Counted from the first letter of the stretch, positions 1-6,131 are shown. The stretch is 9,605 nt of DNA from DATBFX01 sp036558305 (GCA_036558305.1 DATBFX010000051.1:1-9605), one strand, 5' to 3'. Notes: generated by a model not told the origin, from the sequence alone. Made by a program: numbers and translations.

Positions 1-1
1 G

Positions 2-460
2 ATGAAGGGATACCTGGGGCAACCGGAGGCGACGGCGGCGGCGATCCGCGACGGCTGGTACGCGACCGGCGACGTGGTGACGATCGACGCGGAGGGATTC
101 ATCACGATCGTCGGCCGGGAGAGCCGGTTCGCCAAGATCGGCGGGGAGATGGTGCCGCAGGGACGGATCGAAGAGGCGCTGATGGAGCTCACCGGTCCCG
201 ACGAAGACGGCGGCCCGAAAGCGGTGGTGACGGCGATTCCCGATCCGGCGAAGGGGGAGCGGCTCGTGGTCGTCCACACGGCGCTGGCGCAGTCGCCGCA
301 CGAGTTGGTGCGGGGACTGGCGAAGGAGGGGCTGCCGAATCTCTACATCCCGTCCGAAGACTGCTTCGTCCAGATCGACGAGTTGCCGACGACCGGCACC
401 GGGAAACTGGATTTGAAGGGGGTTCGGCAGATCGCGGCGAAGGCGCTCGCGACGAAGTGA
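2..460 (+). CDS. Acyl-ACP/acyl-CoA synthetase (AMP-forming), Aas-like, C-terminal part
   Basis: This is the C-terminal end of an adenylate-forming acyl ligase. The gene starts before the window; the ATG at position 2 is an internal Met. About 152 residues are visible. They contain the end-of-N-domain motif GWYATGD (18-24), the hinge region GRESRFAKIGGEMV (38-51), and the C-terminal lobe ending in PTTGTGK (129-135), whose Lys135 corresponds to the catalytic lysine of the family. The RFAKI-GEMV hinge resembles the synthetase domain of Aas, the 2-acyl-glycerophosphoethanolamine acyltransferase/acyl-ACP synthetase, more than it does ordinary long-chain acyl-CoA ligases. Aas re-acylates lysophospholipids at the inner membrane, and many bacterial forms also carry MFS and PlsC domains upstream. 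Those domains would lie outside the window, so a stand-alone ligase is equally possible. The gene faces the DUF2283 gene with only 7 nt between the stops and no obvious terminator. The ligase family is sure; the Aas assignment is moderate. Confidence 0.88.
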   Translation: MKGYLGQPEATAAAIRDGWYATGDVVTIDAEGFITIVGRESRFAKIGGEMVPQGRIEEALMELTGPDEDGGPKAVVTAIPDPAKGERLVVVHTALAQSPHELVRGLAKEGLPNLYIPSEDCFVQIDELPTTGTGKLDLKGVRQIAAKALATK

Positions 461-467
461 TCGTTGA

Positions 468-668
468 TCAGGCGATCTGGAACTGAAGTTGGGTCAGGTC
501 GGCGCCCGGGACGCGTTGCGCCACACGCAAGATCTCGACACCCACAACCTCGTCATCGGCATTGAAATCGAGGATTATCCCTGGGTGCACCTCTTCGGAT
601 TCGACGATCGCCGACTCGTCCAGACGAAGGTAGAGGGCGTCGGCTTCCGGATCGAAATGGACTTTCAT
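468..668 (-). CDS. DUF2283 domain-containing protein
   Basis: A 66-residue protein that is almost entirely a DUF2283 domain. It shows the characteristic opening FDPEADALYLRL (5-16), the central GIILDFNADDEVVGVEIL (30-47) and a short C-terminal tail. DUF2283 proteins are small, cytosolic and of unknown biochemical function. They are often found beside toxin-antitoxin-like genes, so a small regulator or antitoxin-like role is possible but unproven. The start is supported by GAGGA on the minus strand (676-680), 7 nt before the ATG. The gene begins 23 nt after the stop of the AlbA_2 gene on the same strand, so the two are probably one operon with this gene second. Its 3' end converges on the acyl ligase gene. 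The family call is firm and no function can be given. Confidence 0.88.
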   Translation of the reverse strand: MKVHFDPEADALYLRLDESAIVESEEVHPGIILDFNADDEVVGVEILRVAQRVPGADLTQLQFQIA

Positions 669-691
669 AGATGTTTCCTCGCGCAGCTACT

Positions 692-2128
692 CTATGTGCT
701 CGTATTGTGAGCGAGCCAACTCCGCCCCTTGTCCGTGAGAACGTAGCGTTGAAGTCGACTTCGTGGTTTGTCGGGAATCGTCATGGCGACGTACCCGTCC
801 CGGATAAGAGGACGAAGGTAATTGTTCAAGAATGTTTCGCGATGCCGAAGGCCAAGCAATCGTTGAATATCGCTTCCCCGGCGAGGCTCGCTGAGATAGC
901 CAAGAATCTGGACTGCGACTTGTCCGGTGACTTGTCCGCTGTCGGTCGAGCGCGATTGCTTTTCGTCGAATTCCCGCGCCGGCAGGAAGTTGATGACGAC
1001 CGTTGCGGGCTGCAGTTCCCAGGTCGGATGCGGCGACGAATTCTCGTCGCACCATTGGAGGATGTTGATGGTGCCGGTCCCCCATCGTTCGATGATGCCG
1101 GATCGATAGAATGCCCCGGCGATGAGCGGGTTCCAAGGGTGCGATCTGTGAGGCCGTGCCAGAGCCTCTGGTGTCAGACCGAAGTGGAGGGAACCCGGAT
1201 TGGTGATTTCCAGGTGGTCGTCGTAGACGGCAACGGTCACCGAGCCGCCGCCCTCGATGTAGTCGCGGTGGCAGATCGCGTTGGCGAGAGCTTCGCGGGT
1301 AGCGCGCGGCGGATACCGGGGGCGATCCTCGCGGATCCAGTTGTCCGGTAGGACGCGGCCGGCGATGGGGACGTGCTCGCGCAGGAAACGTTCGGCGCGG
1401 CGGAGCGTTTCGAAGGCGTGGCCCCATTCCTGGCGGTTGTCGTCGAAGTCGGCGAGACGGTTGACGCCCCGGAAGCGGGCCAGCCGAACCATCAGTTGCG
1501 GGTAGTAGATCGCTAACCAGGGACTCTTGCCGTAGAGGGCGACGGCGGCATTCAACAGTCGATCATCGCGAATCAGTTCGAGACCGCGCAGGATCGATTC
1601 GACGTCCGACTCGACCGGCGGGGTGAGGCGACCGAGGCTGATCGCGTTGGCGAGGGTACGCCGGATTTCCTCCTCGTCGAGATCGGCGATCGTGACGTCT
1701 TCGTGCGCCGGTTCGTTCTCCCAACGCCGCACATGGTGCAACCGCTCGATGACGCGGCGGTCGTAGAGGTCGGACGGCATGACGCTGGTGGTCGGTCCGA
1801 CGCGGTGATAGGGCCGGCCATCGTAGCGGTAAAGACCGGTGCCGCCGGAGACGGCGATGACGACGACGGCGCGTCCGCTCTCCAACGGAACCGTGTCAAC
1901 AGCAGGCAGGGCGGGCGTGGCGATGTCTTCGAGCGTTCGCGTCGAGACGTCCTGACCGCGAATCTCCCCCCGGTTGCCGACACCGAAGAAGACGTAGCCC
2001 GGTAGCGGACTGTTGAGCATGGCGCAGGCGGTCTTGACGCCGTCGCCCAGCGAACCGGTCGAACTCTTGAATTCGAGGTGTTCCGATTCGCCACGCGCCA
2101 CCAGCGCGGCGAGTTCCGACAGGTTCAT
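692..2128 (-). CDS. AlbA_2 (Schlafen-like AAA_4) / HATPase_c_4 / winged-helix protein, COG2865-type
   Basis: A 478-residue cytosolic protein with the COG2865 architecture ('RecG-related' putative transcriptional regulators). The N-terminal AlbA_2 domain (about 1-125) shows the acidic-Lys signature EHLEFKSS (16-23), then LPGYVFFGVGN (42-52) and the RYDGRPYHRVG strand (101-111). The middle HATPase_c_4-like domain (about 270-385) has REALANAICHRDY (278-290), an NPG turn in LEITNPGSL (306-314) and IIERWGTG (345-352). The C terminus (about 395-470) begins with the SGQVTGQV linker common to this group and to Fic proteins, and forms a winged helix ending in YVLTDKGR. Known members are DNA/RNA-binding or regulatory proteins, and some AlbA_2 proteins occur in defence islands; the partner here is unknown. 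I chose the ATG at 2128 because MNLSELAALVARGE is a typical family N terminus. The frame stays open upstream to 3316, but only as antisense of the transporter gene and the repeat. No Shine-Dalgarno is evident. The 3' part is lower in GC (64 of 120 bases at 721-840). Confidence 0.9.
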   Translation of the reverse strand: MNLSELAALVARGESEHLEFKSSTGSLGDGVKTACAMLNSPLPGYVFFGVGNRGEIRGQDVSTRTLEDIATPALPAVDTVPLESGRAVVVIAVSGGTGLYRYDGRPYHRVGPTTSVMPSDLYDRRVIERLHHVRRWENEPAHEDVTIADLDEEEIRRTLANAISLGRLTPPVESDVESILRGLELIRDDRLLNAAVALYGKSPWLAIYYPQLMVRLARFRGVNRLADFDDNRQEWGHAFETLRRAERFLREHVPIAGRVLPDNWIREDRPRYPPRATREALANAICHRDYIEGGGSVTVAVYDDHLEITNPGSLHFGLTPEALARPHRSHPWNPLIAGAFYRSGIIERWGTGTINILQWCDENSSPHPTWELQPATVVINFLPAREFDEKQSRSTDSGQVTGQVAVQILGYLSEPRRGSDIQRLLGLRHRETFLNNYLRPLIRDGYVAMTIPDKPRSRLQRYVLTDKGRSWLAHNTST

Positions 2129-2144
2129 GGCGCACGACCCGGAC

Positions 2145-2173
2145 TTGGTAGGATAGCGGGGCGGCGGAATGAT
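2145..2173 (+). promoter_or_regulatory. Candidate promoter of the EamA transporter gene
   Basis: TTGGTA (2145-2150) and AATGAT (2168-2173) are separated by 17 bp, and each matches 4 of 6 bases of the sigma-70 consensus. Transcription would start near 2180, giving a leader of about 42 nt before the GTG at 2222. The site overlaps the candidate promoter on the other strand. It was predicted by eye in a high-GC context, so it is tentative. Confidence 0.35.
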
Positions 2174-2178
2174 GCCAG
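2150..2178 (-). promoter_or_regulatory. Candidate promoter of the AlbA_2-DUF2283 operon
   Basis: Read on the minus strand, CTGGCA (2178-2173) and TATCCT (2155-2150) have a 17-bp spacer, and each matches 4 of 6 consensus bases. The start point would fall near 2143, only about 15 nt before the ATG at 2128. Such a short leader fits the lack of a recognisable ribosome binding site. The two promoters interleave almost completely, so initiation on one strand could exclude the other. Tentative. Confidence 0.33.
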
Positions 2179-2221
2179 ATTCGCGTCGGGGTGCAAGGCA
2201 AACGAAGGGCGACGGGACGAC

Positions 2222-3133
2222 GTGACCGCCCAGGCGACCTCGGAGACGAAGACGGTCGAACGCGCCCGGTTGGGGGCGTTCGTCAGTTTCCCGGCGCTGG
2301 GGGCGGTGCTGTTCTGGAGCGGGGTGGCGCCGTTCGGGAAGTACGCGCTGGAGGAGATACCGGCGCTTGCCTACACGGCGCTGCGCCCGGTGATCGCGGC
2401 GGCGGTGCTGTTCGGGTTTCTCCGGTTGCGGCGGCAACCACTGAGCATCGCCCGGAGCGATTGGTCGCGGTTTGCCGTGGCCGGATTCGGGTGCATGGGG
2501 GCGTCCCAACTGCTCTTCATCGGCGGTCTGTCGCTGACGAGCGTCGGGCACAACGTGATCCTGGCGGCGACGAGTCCGCTGCTGAGCGCGGTGATGCGGG
2601 GCGTGTTTCGGCGGGAGGTGCCGGATCGGCGGACGGTGCTGGGGTTGCTGGCGGGGTTCGCGGGGGTGGTCGTGATCGTGTCCGACGCCGGGTCGACCGC
2701 CGGCACGTCGGTGATCGGCGATCTGCTCAGTCTGGGTGCAGCCCTGACCTGGGTCGGGGCGACGGTGCTGCCGCAGCCGCTCGGCGTCCGCTATGGGGCG
2801 CCGCGGACAACGGCGTGGTTGCTGCTGGGGTCGGCGGCGTTGTTGGTCCCCATCGGGTCGTTTCGGGTCGTCGATTTGGCCCGCAATCCGCCGTCGACGC
2901 CGGCCTGGTTGTCGCTGTTCTACGGCGGGGCGATCGGGATGTTGGGGGGGAATGCGCTCTGGCAACGGGCCGTCCAGGAGATCGGGCCGGCGCGGACGTT
3001 GGTCTACCTCTATCTGGAACCGGTGGCGGCGATGATTCTGGCCGCCTTGGTGCTGGGGGAACGGCTGACGGTGACGCAGGGAATCGGCGGGGTGCTCGCC
3101 TTGGCCGGCGTGGCGTTGGTGCGCAAGGGGTAA
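2222..3133 (+). CDS. EamA family (DMT superfamily) transporter
   Basis: An integral membrane transporter of 303 residues, the usual length for the drug/metabolite transporter superfamily, with about ten hydrophobic segments. These form two EamA repeats, about residues 22-154 and 167-301. The second repeat ends with the typical YLYLEPVAAMILAALVLGER (263-281) followed by a Gly/Ala-rich last helix and a short basic tail (RKG). First-repeat landmarks are the APFGKYAL segment (36-43) and TALRPVIAAAVL (52-63). Family members export amino acids, metabolites or drugs, or take up small molecules; the substrate cannot be read from the sequence. The start is taken as the GTG at 2222, with AAGG/AGGG about 13 nt upstream. 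An ATG-initiated extension to 2078 would run through the divergent promoter region and give a basic, non-family N terminus; a TTG at 2270 is a less likely alternative. It is transcribed divergently from the AlbA_2 gene and appears monocistronic, with a dispersed repeat 12 nt after its stop. Confidence 0.92.
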   Translation: MTAQATSETKTVERARLGAFVSFPALGAVLFWSGVAPFGKYALEEIPALAYTALRPVIAAAVLFGFLRLRRQPLSIARSDWSRFAVAGFGCMGASQLLFIGGLSLTSVGHNVILAATSPLLSAVMRGVFRREVPDRRTVLGLLAGFAGVVVIVSDAGSTAGTSVIGDLLSLGAALTWVGATVLPQPLGVRYGAPRTTAWLLLGSAALLVPIGSFRVVDLARNPPSTPAWLSLFYGGAIGMLGGNALWQRAVQEIGPARTLVYLYLEPVAAMILAALVLGERLTVTQGIGGVLALAGVALVRKG

Positions 3134-3145
3134 CGGCTGCCGCAC

Positions 3146-3268
3146 CGTCATTCCTCCTGAGCTTGCGAAGGATTTGTCGAGGAATCTCTCTCCGCCAGAG
3201 GAAACACGCCCACGAGACGGCGCCGCCGCTCTCGGTCCGGGAGATTCCTCGACAGGCTCGGAATGACG
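3146..3268. repeat. MITE/REP-like imperfect palindromic repeat
   Basis: The 123-bp element starts with CGTCATTCC (3146-3154) and ends with its exact complement GGAATGACG (3260-3268). A second matching block is TGTCGAGGAATCTC (3175-3188), complementary to 3241-3254. The left arm carries about 15 extra bases (CCTGAGCTTGCGAAGGAT type) compared with the right arm, as if two variants of the same arm had been joined. The core is about 50 bp. Arms of this wording (GTCATTCC...GAGGAATCTC) are dispersed in many copies in high-GC genomes such as Chloroflexota, which is established only from memory here. It contains no gene. It may act as a non-autonomous mobile element or as a transcript-end hairpin for the transporter gene. 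Confidence 0.75.
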
Positions 3269-3527
3269 ATAGGAACGCTGGTCGGCAGAACCGCCTTGCA
3301 CGCGGAAAAAGGTCACTCAGGAGACATGACCAGGCGGGCCGGCGTCGGTACTCCCGTCCCGGCTCCCGTTGCCGCCGTTTGGTGATACCGGAGCCGCACG
3401 TGCCGACCTACCATCGTGGCGTCAACCGAACGAACCACGGCGGTACGGGACAACCGACGAGGAACAATCGGGAGACGACGGGTTTCTCGCACTTTTCGCT
3501 CGTCACGGTGCAGGAGGCACAACGGCA
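3269..3527 (+). other. Long potentially structured leader upstream of the Flp pilin gene
   Basis: About 260 bp with no convincing gene. On the plus strand several hairpins can form: GGTCA/TGACC (3311-3315 with 3327-3331); CGGCTCC/GGAGCCG (3360-3366 with 3390-3396, a 7-bp perfect stem with a 23-nt loop); and the competing pair CGGTA/TACCG (3346-3350 with 3386-3390). I could not match it to the conserved core of cyclic-di-GMP-I, cobalamin or other riboswitches I know. It may be a plain long 5' UTR or a regulatory RNA. An in-frame extension of the pilin reading frame back to 3369 exists but is not supported, because a strong ribosome binding site lies just before 3528. Confidence 0.3.
3512..3517 (+). 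promoter_or_regulatory. Ribosome binding site deciding the pilin start
   Basis: A perfect AGGAGG lies 10 nt before the ATG at 3528. It fixes that start over in-frame upstream ATGs, the longest at 3369, which would add 53 residues of low-complexity, non-family sequence ahead of a very short prepilin leader. Confidence 0.75.
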
Positions 3528-3713
3528 ATGGTCGAGTACTTCAAGGCGCGGTTCGGTCTGTTGAACGGGGAAGAGGAGACCGAGGGCCAGGGTCTCGTCG
3601 AGTACGCCCTCATCCTCGTCCTGATCTCGGTCGTGGCGATCGGGATCATGGGCTTCGTTGGTAGCTCGGTGACCAACGTCTTCACGAGCATCAACACCGC
3701 CCTCGGCGGCTAG
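3528..3713 (+). CDS. Flp family type IVb pilin (prepilin)
   Basis: A 61-residue Flp/Fap-type prepilin. The leader (1-20) is hydrophilic and acidic (NGEEETEG). It is followed by the class IVb processing site G20|QGLVEY, so the mature pilin would have the conserved Glu5 and Tyr6. A hydrophobic helix, ALILVLISVVAIGIMGFVG (27-45), and a short polar tail follow. Length and motif fit Flp pilins, which are cleaved by a TadV/CpaA-type prepilin peptidase and assembled by the Tad machinery into surface fibres for adhesion. The gene has an ideal AGGAGG site, a long leader and its own strong terminator, so it looks like an independent, highly expressed unit. None of the Tad assembly genes (tadA, tadB, tadC, rcpA, peptidase) is in the window, so the machinery must be encoded elsewhere if the pilin is used. 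The family call is firm; the specific fibre function is inferred. Confidence 0.93.
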   Translation: MVEYFKARFGLLNGEEETEGQGLVEYALILVLISVVAIGIMGFVGSSVTNVFTSINTALGG

Positions 3714-3750
3714 TTCCAGGCGACGGGCGGTCTCGGACCGACCATCTTCT

Positions 3751-3802
3751 GAAACGAACGAAGCAGCCCCGGCCACGTGGCCGGGGCTGCTTCGTTCGTT
3801 TC
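3751..3802. terminator. Perfect 52-bp palindrome, likely bidirectional terminator
   Basis: Two 26-base arms (3751-3776 and 3777-3802) are exact reverse complements with no spacer. The GC-rich core GCAGCCCCGGCCAC and its complement are flanked by GAAACGAACGAA on the left and TTCGTTCGTTTC on the right. Read in either direction, a strong hairpin is followed by a T-rich tract (TTCGTTCGTTT). It lies 37 nt after the pilin stop, so it most likely terminates the pilin transcript. The absence of any mismatch over 26 bp is unusual for a terminator. Confidence 0.82.
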
Positions 3803-3934
3803 GGCGCGTTCGCCGCCGGCCGCAACGCCGGGGATGATCGGTGCACGGCGGACAGGTACGTTGGTCCCGATGGGGGATTCCGCGTGCGACGTGCGCTCGC
3901 TACCGTTGCCGCTGGAGTTGCTTCGGGGTTGCCT

Positions 3935-3942
3935 GAGGAGGG
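3935..3942 (+). promoter_or_regulatory. Ribosome binding site that chooses among three tandem ATGs
   Basis: GAGGAGGG runs directly into ATGATGATG at 3943, 3946 and 3949. The first ATG abuts the Shine-Dalgarno sequence. The third leaves 7 nt after GGAGG (3937-3941), the normal spacing, so 3949 is the favoured start. Confidence 0.65.
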
Positions 3943-3948
3943 ATGATG

Positions 3949-4599
3949 ATGGGCGAAGATGGGCAGCAAGGGCGGGGAAACACGACGATCGTCCTCACGA
4001 AGCGAACCGCCATGGGGATGCTCGCGTTGGTGCTTCTGATCGGGTTTGCCGTCGGTCGCTTCGTGGCCTCGGACGGCACCGCCGGCGCGGCCGCCCTCCA
4101 ATCCGACGCCACACCCGCGGCGACGGAGGACGTGGCACAGACGCCGGCGTGCGTCTCGCCGTCGCCGACACCCGAACCCTCGCCGACCGCCACGCCCACC
4201 CCCGTGCCGCCGGTCCCGATGGGCACGCCCGTGAACGCCGCCGACAACTGGACCGTCGTCGTCACGGGGATGACGGCGGCACCGACGATCGAGGACGTCC
4301 AGCCGACCGGGAAGTTCGTTCAGGTCAACGCCACCCTGACCAACAACGCCACCGAGGGGCGCACGTACAACTTCCGGGACTGGGTTCTGGTCGACAGCCA
4401 GGGGCGCGTCTTCGGACTCGCCGACGGCGCGACCACAAAGTCGAGCGGCACGAGTTGGTACCGCGGGGTCGATCCCTCGCTGCCGAAAGACTTCAAACTC
4501 ATCTTCGACGTGGCGGCCGACGCGGGACCGGCGTTCGTGCTCGAAAGCCGGAGCGATCCGACCCTGCGGGTGGCGGTCCAGATCCAGGTCCTCGGTTGA
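3949..4599 (+). CDS. Membrane-anchored DUF4352 domain protein
   Basis: A 216-residue exported protein, 218 if the first of three tandem ATGs is used. The short basic cytoplasmic N terminus (to about 20) precedes one hydrophobic segment, MGMLALVLLIGFAVG (22-36), which serves as signal anchor or uncleaved signal peptide. A low-complexity linker follows, with Ala-rich sequence (44-60) and PSPTPEPSPTATPTPVPPVP (71-90). The C-terminal domain (about 94-216) is an all-beta fold of the DUF4352 (telokin-like) type, with WTVVVTGM, FVQVNATLTN, WVLVDSQGRVFGL and a terminal LRVAVQIQVLG strand. Such domains are extracytoplasmic and of unknown function, perhaps binding or sensing at the cell surface. The Pro/Thr linker could be O-glycosylated, which would fit the PMT-like glycosyltransferase gene that converges on this one 18 nt away; that link is inference. 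It is separated from the pilin gene by the strong palindromic terminator, so it is probably transcribed separately, though I could not find a convincing promoter in 3803-3940. Confidence 0.85.
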   Translation: MGEDGQQGRGNTTIVLTKRTAMGMLALVLLIGFAVGRFVASDGTAGAAALQSDATPAATEDVAQTPACVSPSPTPEPSPTATPTPVPPVPMGTPVNAADNWTVVVTGMTAAPTIEDVQPTGKFVQVNATLTNNATEGRTYNFRDWVLVDSQGRVFGLADGATTKSSGTSWYRGVDPSLPKDFKLIFDVAADAGPAFVLESRSDPTLRVAVQIQVLG

Positions 4600-4617
4600 C
4601 CGACGATCCGCCTCGCC

Positions 4618-6060
4618 TCAGCGATCGGCGGGCCGGGACTGGCCCGCCGCCCGGCTCGGCATCGCCGCCCCCCGCGGCGCCGGTCTGACCACCGGGCGCG
4701 GCAGCGCCAGGTGCCACCGGCCGTACAGCGATGCGACGATCGTCCCGACCCGACTGCCGAGGATGCCGATGCCGACGCCGCTCGCGAAGACGAACGGCAG
4801 GTAGTAGCGGTTGAAGTCGACGCCGAGTCCGGCCAGGATCACCGCCGACTGGACGCCGATGACCGCGAGCGTCAGCGCGGGAGGACTGGCGATGCCCTGC
4901 CGCCAGGCAAGCCAGACCAGCATCGCCAGACCGACCACGGCGAACGGCAGGTCGACGCCGTGCGGCGCCCATTGCCGGCCGAGCGCCCGGCCGACGAAGG
5001 CGATGCCACGACCGCTGGAGCTGTAGAGGTTTTCGAGATTCTCCCAGGTGCGGCGCACCGCCTCGACGCGCGAGTTGATCGCCGTCGTCGGCCAGATGCG
5101 GGCCTGGTTGTCCATCTCCGACTGCCGAAAGTCGAGCAGCTTCAGGGTGCGGCCGAGGGGATCGGGCCAGAGATAGGGATAGGAGAGGACGAAGGTGGCC
5201 GCGGTGATCGCCGGTTGCGCGATCAGCATCCAACCGAGTCGCTGCTTCGATCCCACCTCGACCCGCGACACCGCACGCCAGAGTCGACCGACCACGGGCA
5301 ACCGGCGCAGCAGCGGATCGAACAGGATGACGACGCCGAGTCCGGCCAGTGGGAGCGAAACGAAGAGGGGGCTGAGTTTCGTCGACGCCCCGCACCCGAG
5401 AACGACGCCGAGCGCGAGCGCCCGCGGCCAAGTCGGTGCCCGTGCGAGGGCGAGACCGGCGAGGGCGGCCAGGGCCATGAAGAGGGTGAAGACGGCGTCG
5501 GAGACGCCGATGCTGGCCAGGTAGATCTGGAGCGGGTGGAACGCCAGGAAGACGCCGGCGATGACCCCGCCGAACGCGTTGGCGAGGCGAGCCACGATCA
5601 GGAAGAGGACGGCGCAACTGAGGGCGCCGACGACGGCGTTGGTCCGTCGCGCCGCTTCGATGTCGGCCGGCGCCGGCATGTTGCCCTTGATGGCGTTCCA
5701 GGTCGTCGAGCTCTCGTTGCCGAAATGGAAATCCCAGGGACCGTTGGTGGTAAGGTCGCGCCCCTGGAGCAGGAGACCGATCCCGGTCAGGTAGGAGCCC
5801 ATCGGCGGCTGGCCGCGGGTCAGGTACCGATCCTCCCAGACGTCGCTCAACGGATGGGCGAGATCGCGCAGATAGTGGGCGCGGTTGAGCCAGCGCGATT
5901 CGTCGGGGTGGAACTGGCTGCTGTCGATGGCGGCGAGATTTTGCCAGAGACCGAGCGCAAAGACGCCGAGGAACAGGATGAGATGCAGGCGGCGCCGAAC
6001 GGTCCCGGCGAGTCTCCGCGGTACCCCATCTGGGATCGTGATTGTGCGGGGATTGTTCAT
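4618..6060 (-). CDS. GT39/PMT-family membrane glycosyltransferase (ArnT/dolichyl-phosphate-mannose mannosyltransferase-like)
   Basis: A 480-residue polytopic membrane protein of the GT-C fold. After a basic N terminus and a first membrane helix (about 27-46) comes the first periplasmic loop with FHPDESRW (50-57). Its Asp53-Glu54 pair corresponds to the catalytic acidic motif of the PMT/GT39/GT83 group. QPPMGSYLTGIG (84-95) corresponds to the 'HPPL' motif of the PMT_2 domain, and GVSDAVFTLFMALAAL (185-200) to the next conserved helix. About ten or more further membrane segments follow, ending in a basic Pro/Arg-rich tail. Enzymes of this type transfer a sugar from a polyprenyl-phosphate donor to a protein or lipid acceptor outside the membrane. 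The acceptor is not evident; candidates are lipids made by the neighbouring PAP2_3 enzymes or secreted Pro/Thr-rich proteins. The gene lies 124 nt downstream of the minus-strand PAP2_3 gene and may be co-transcribed with it. The start at 6060 has only a weak GGCGG upstream. Confidence 0.87.
   Translation of the reverse strand: MNNPRTITIPDGVPRRLAGTVRRRLHLILFLGVFALGLWQNLAAIDSSQFHPDESRWLNRAHYLRDLAHPLSDVWEDRYLTRGQPPMGSYLTGIGLLLQGRDLTTNGPWDFHFGNESSTTWNAIKGNMPAPADIEAARRTNAVVGALSCAVLFLIVARLANAFGGVIAGVFLAFHPLQIYLASIGVSDAVFTLFMALAALAGLALARAPTWPRALALGVVLGCGASTKLSPLFVSLPLAGLGVVILFDPLLRRLPVVGRLWRAVSRVEVGSKQRLGWMLIAQPAITAATFVLSYPYLWPDPLGRTLKLLDFRQSEMDNQARIWPTTAINSRVEAVRRTWENLENLYSSSGRGIAFVGRALGRQWAPHGVDLPFAVVGLAMLVWLAWRQGIASPPALTLAVIGVQSAVILAGLGVDFNRYYLPFVFASGVGIGILGSRVGTIVASLYGRWHLALPRPVVRPAPRGAAMPSRAAGQSRPADR
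4626..4649. terminator. GC-rich hairpin at a convergent gene junction
   Basis: CGGCGGGCC (4626-4634) and GGCCCGCCG (4641-4649) form a 9-bp perfect stem with a 6-nt loop. It lies 27 nt after the DUF4352 stop, inside the last codons of the convergent glycosyltransferase gene. There is no T-tract on either side, so it is at best a weak or factor-assisted terminator, and it may simply reflect GC-rich coding sequence. Confidence 0.25.
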
Positions 6061-6131
6061 ACGCCGCCGGTCGCCGATCCACCTGCCCGATCACGGCGCG
6101 GCCGTACCGCCGCACTCCCGCGTATGGGCAG

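Noticed and set aside
468..668. Calling the DUF2283 protein an antitoxin
   Set aside because: DUF2283 has no established biochemical role, and the neighbour is not a recognised toxin family, so the label would go beyond the evidence.
671..1351. Plus-strand open frame opposite the AlbA_2 gene, apparently starting over the DUF2283 leader
   Set aside because: It is antisense to conserved HATPase_c_4 and winged-helix regions and has no ribosome binding site or family resemblance.
2129..3316. An in-frame upstream extension of the AlbA_2 gene that would give an 874-aa protein
   Set aside because: The extra part is antisense to the EamA transporter gene and the palindromic repeat, is Arg/Pro/Gln-rich low complexity, and lacks any family resemblance. 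The AlbA_2 domain begins properly at 2128.
3269..3527. A known riboswitch (cyclic-di-GMP-I or cobalamin) in the pilin leader
   Set aside because: I looked for the conserved GGCAAACC/GACGCAAAGCC core and the cobalamin box and found neither. Only generic stems are visible.
4626..4649. A strong intrinsic terminator for the DUF4352 gene
   Set aside because: The hairpin is real but has no T-tract and lies in coding sequence of the opposing gene, so it is listed only with low confidence.
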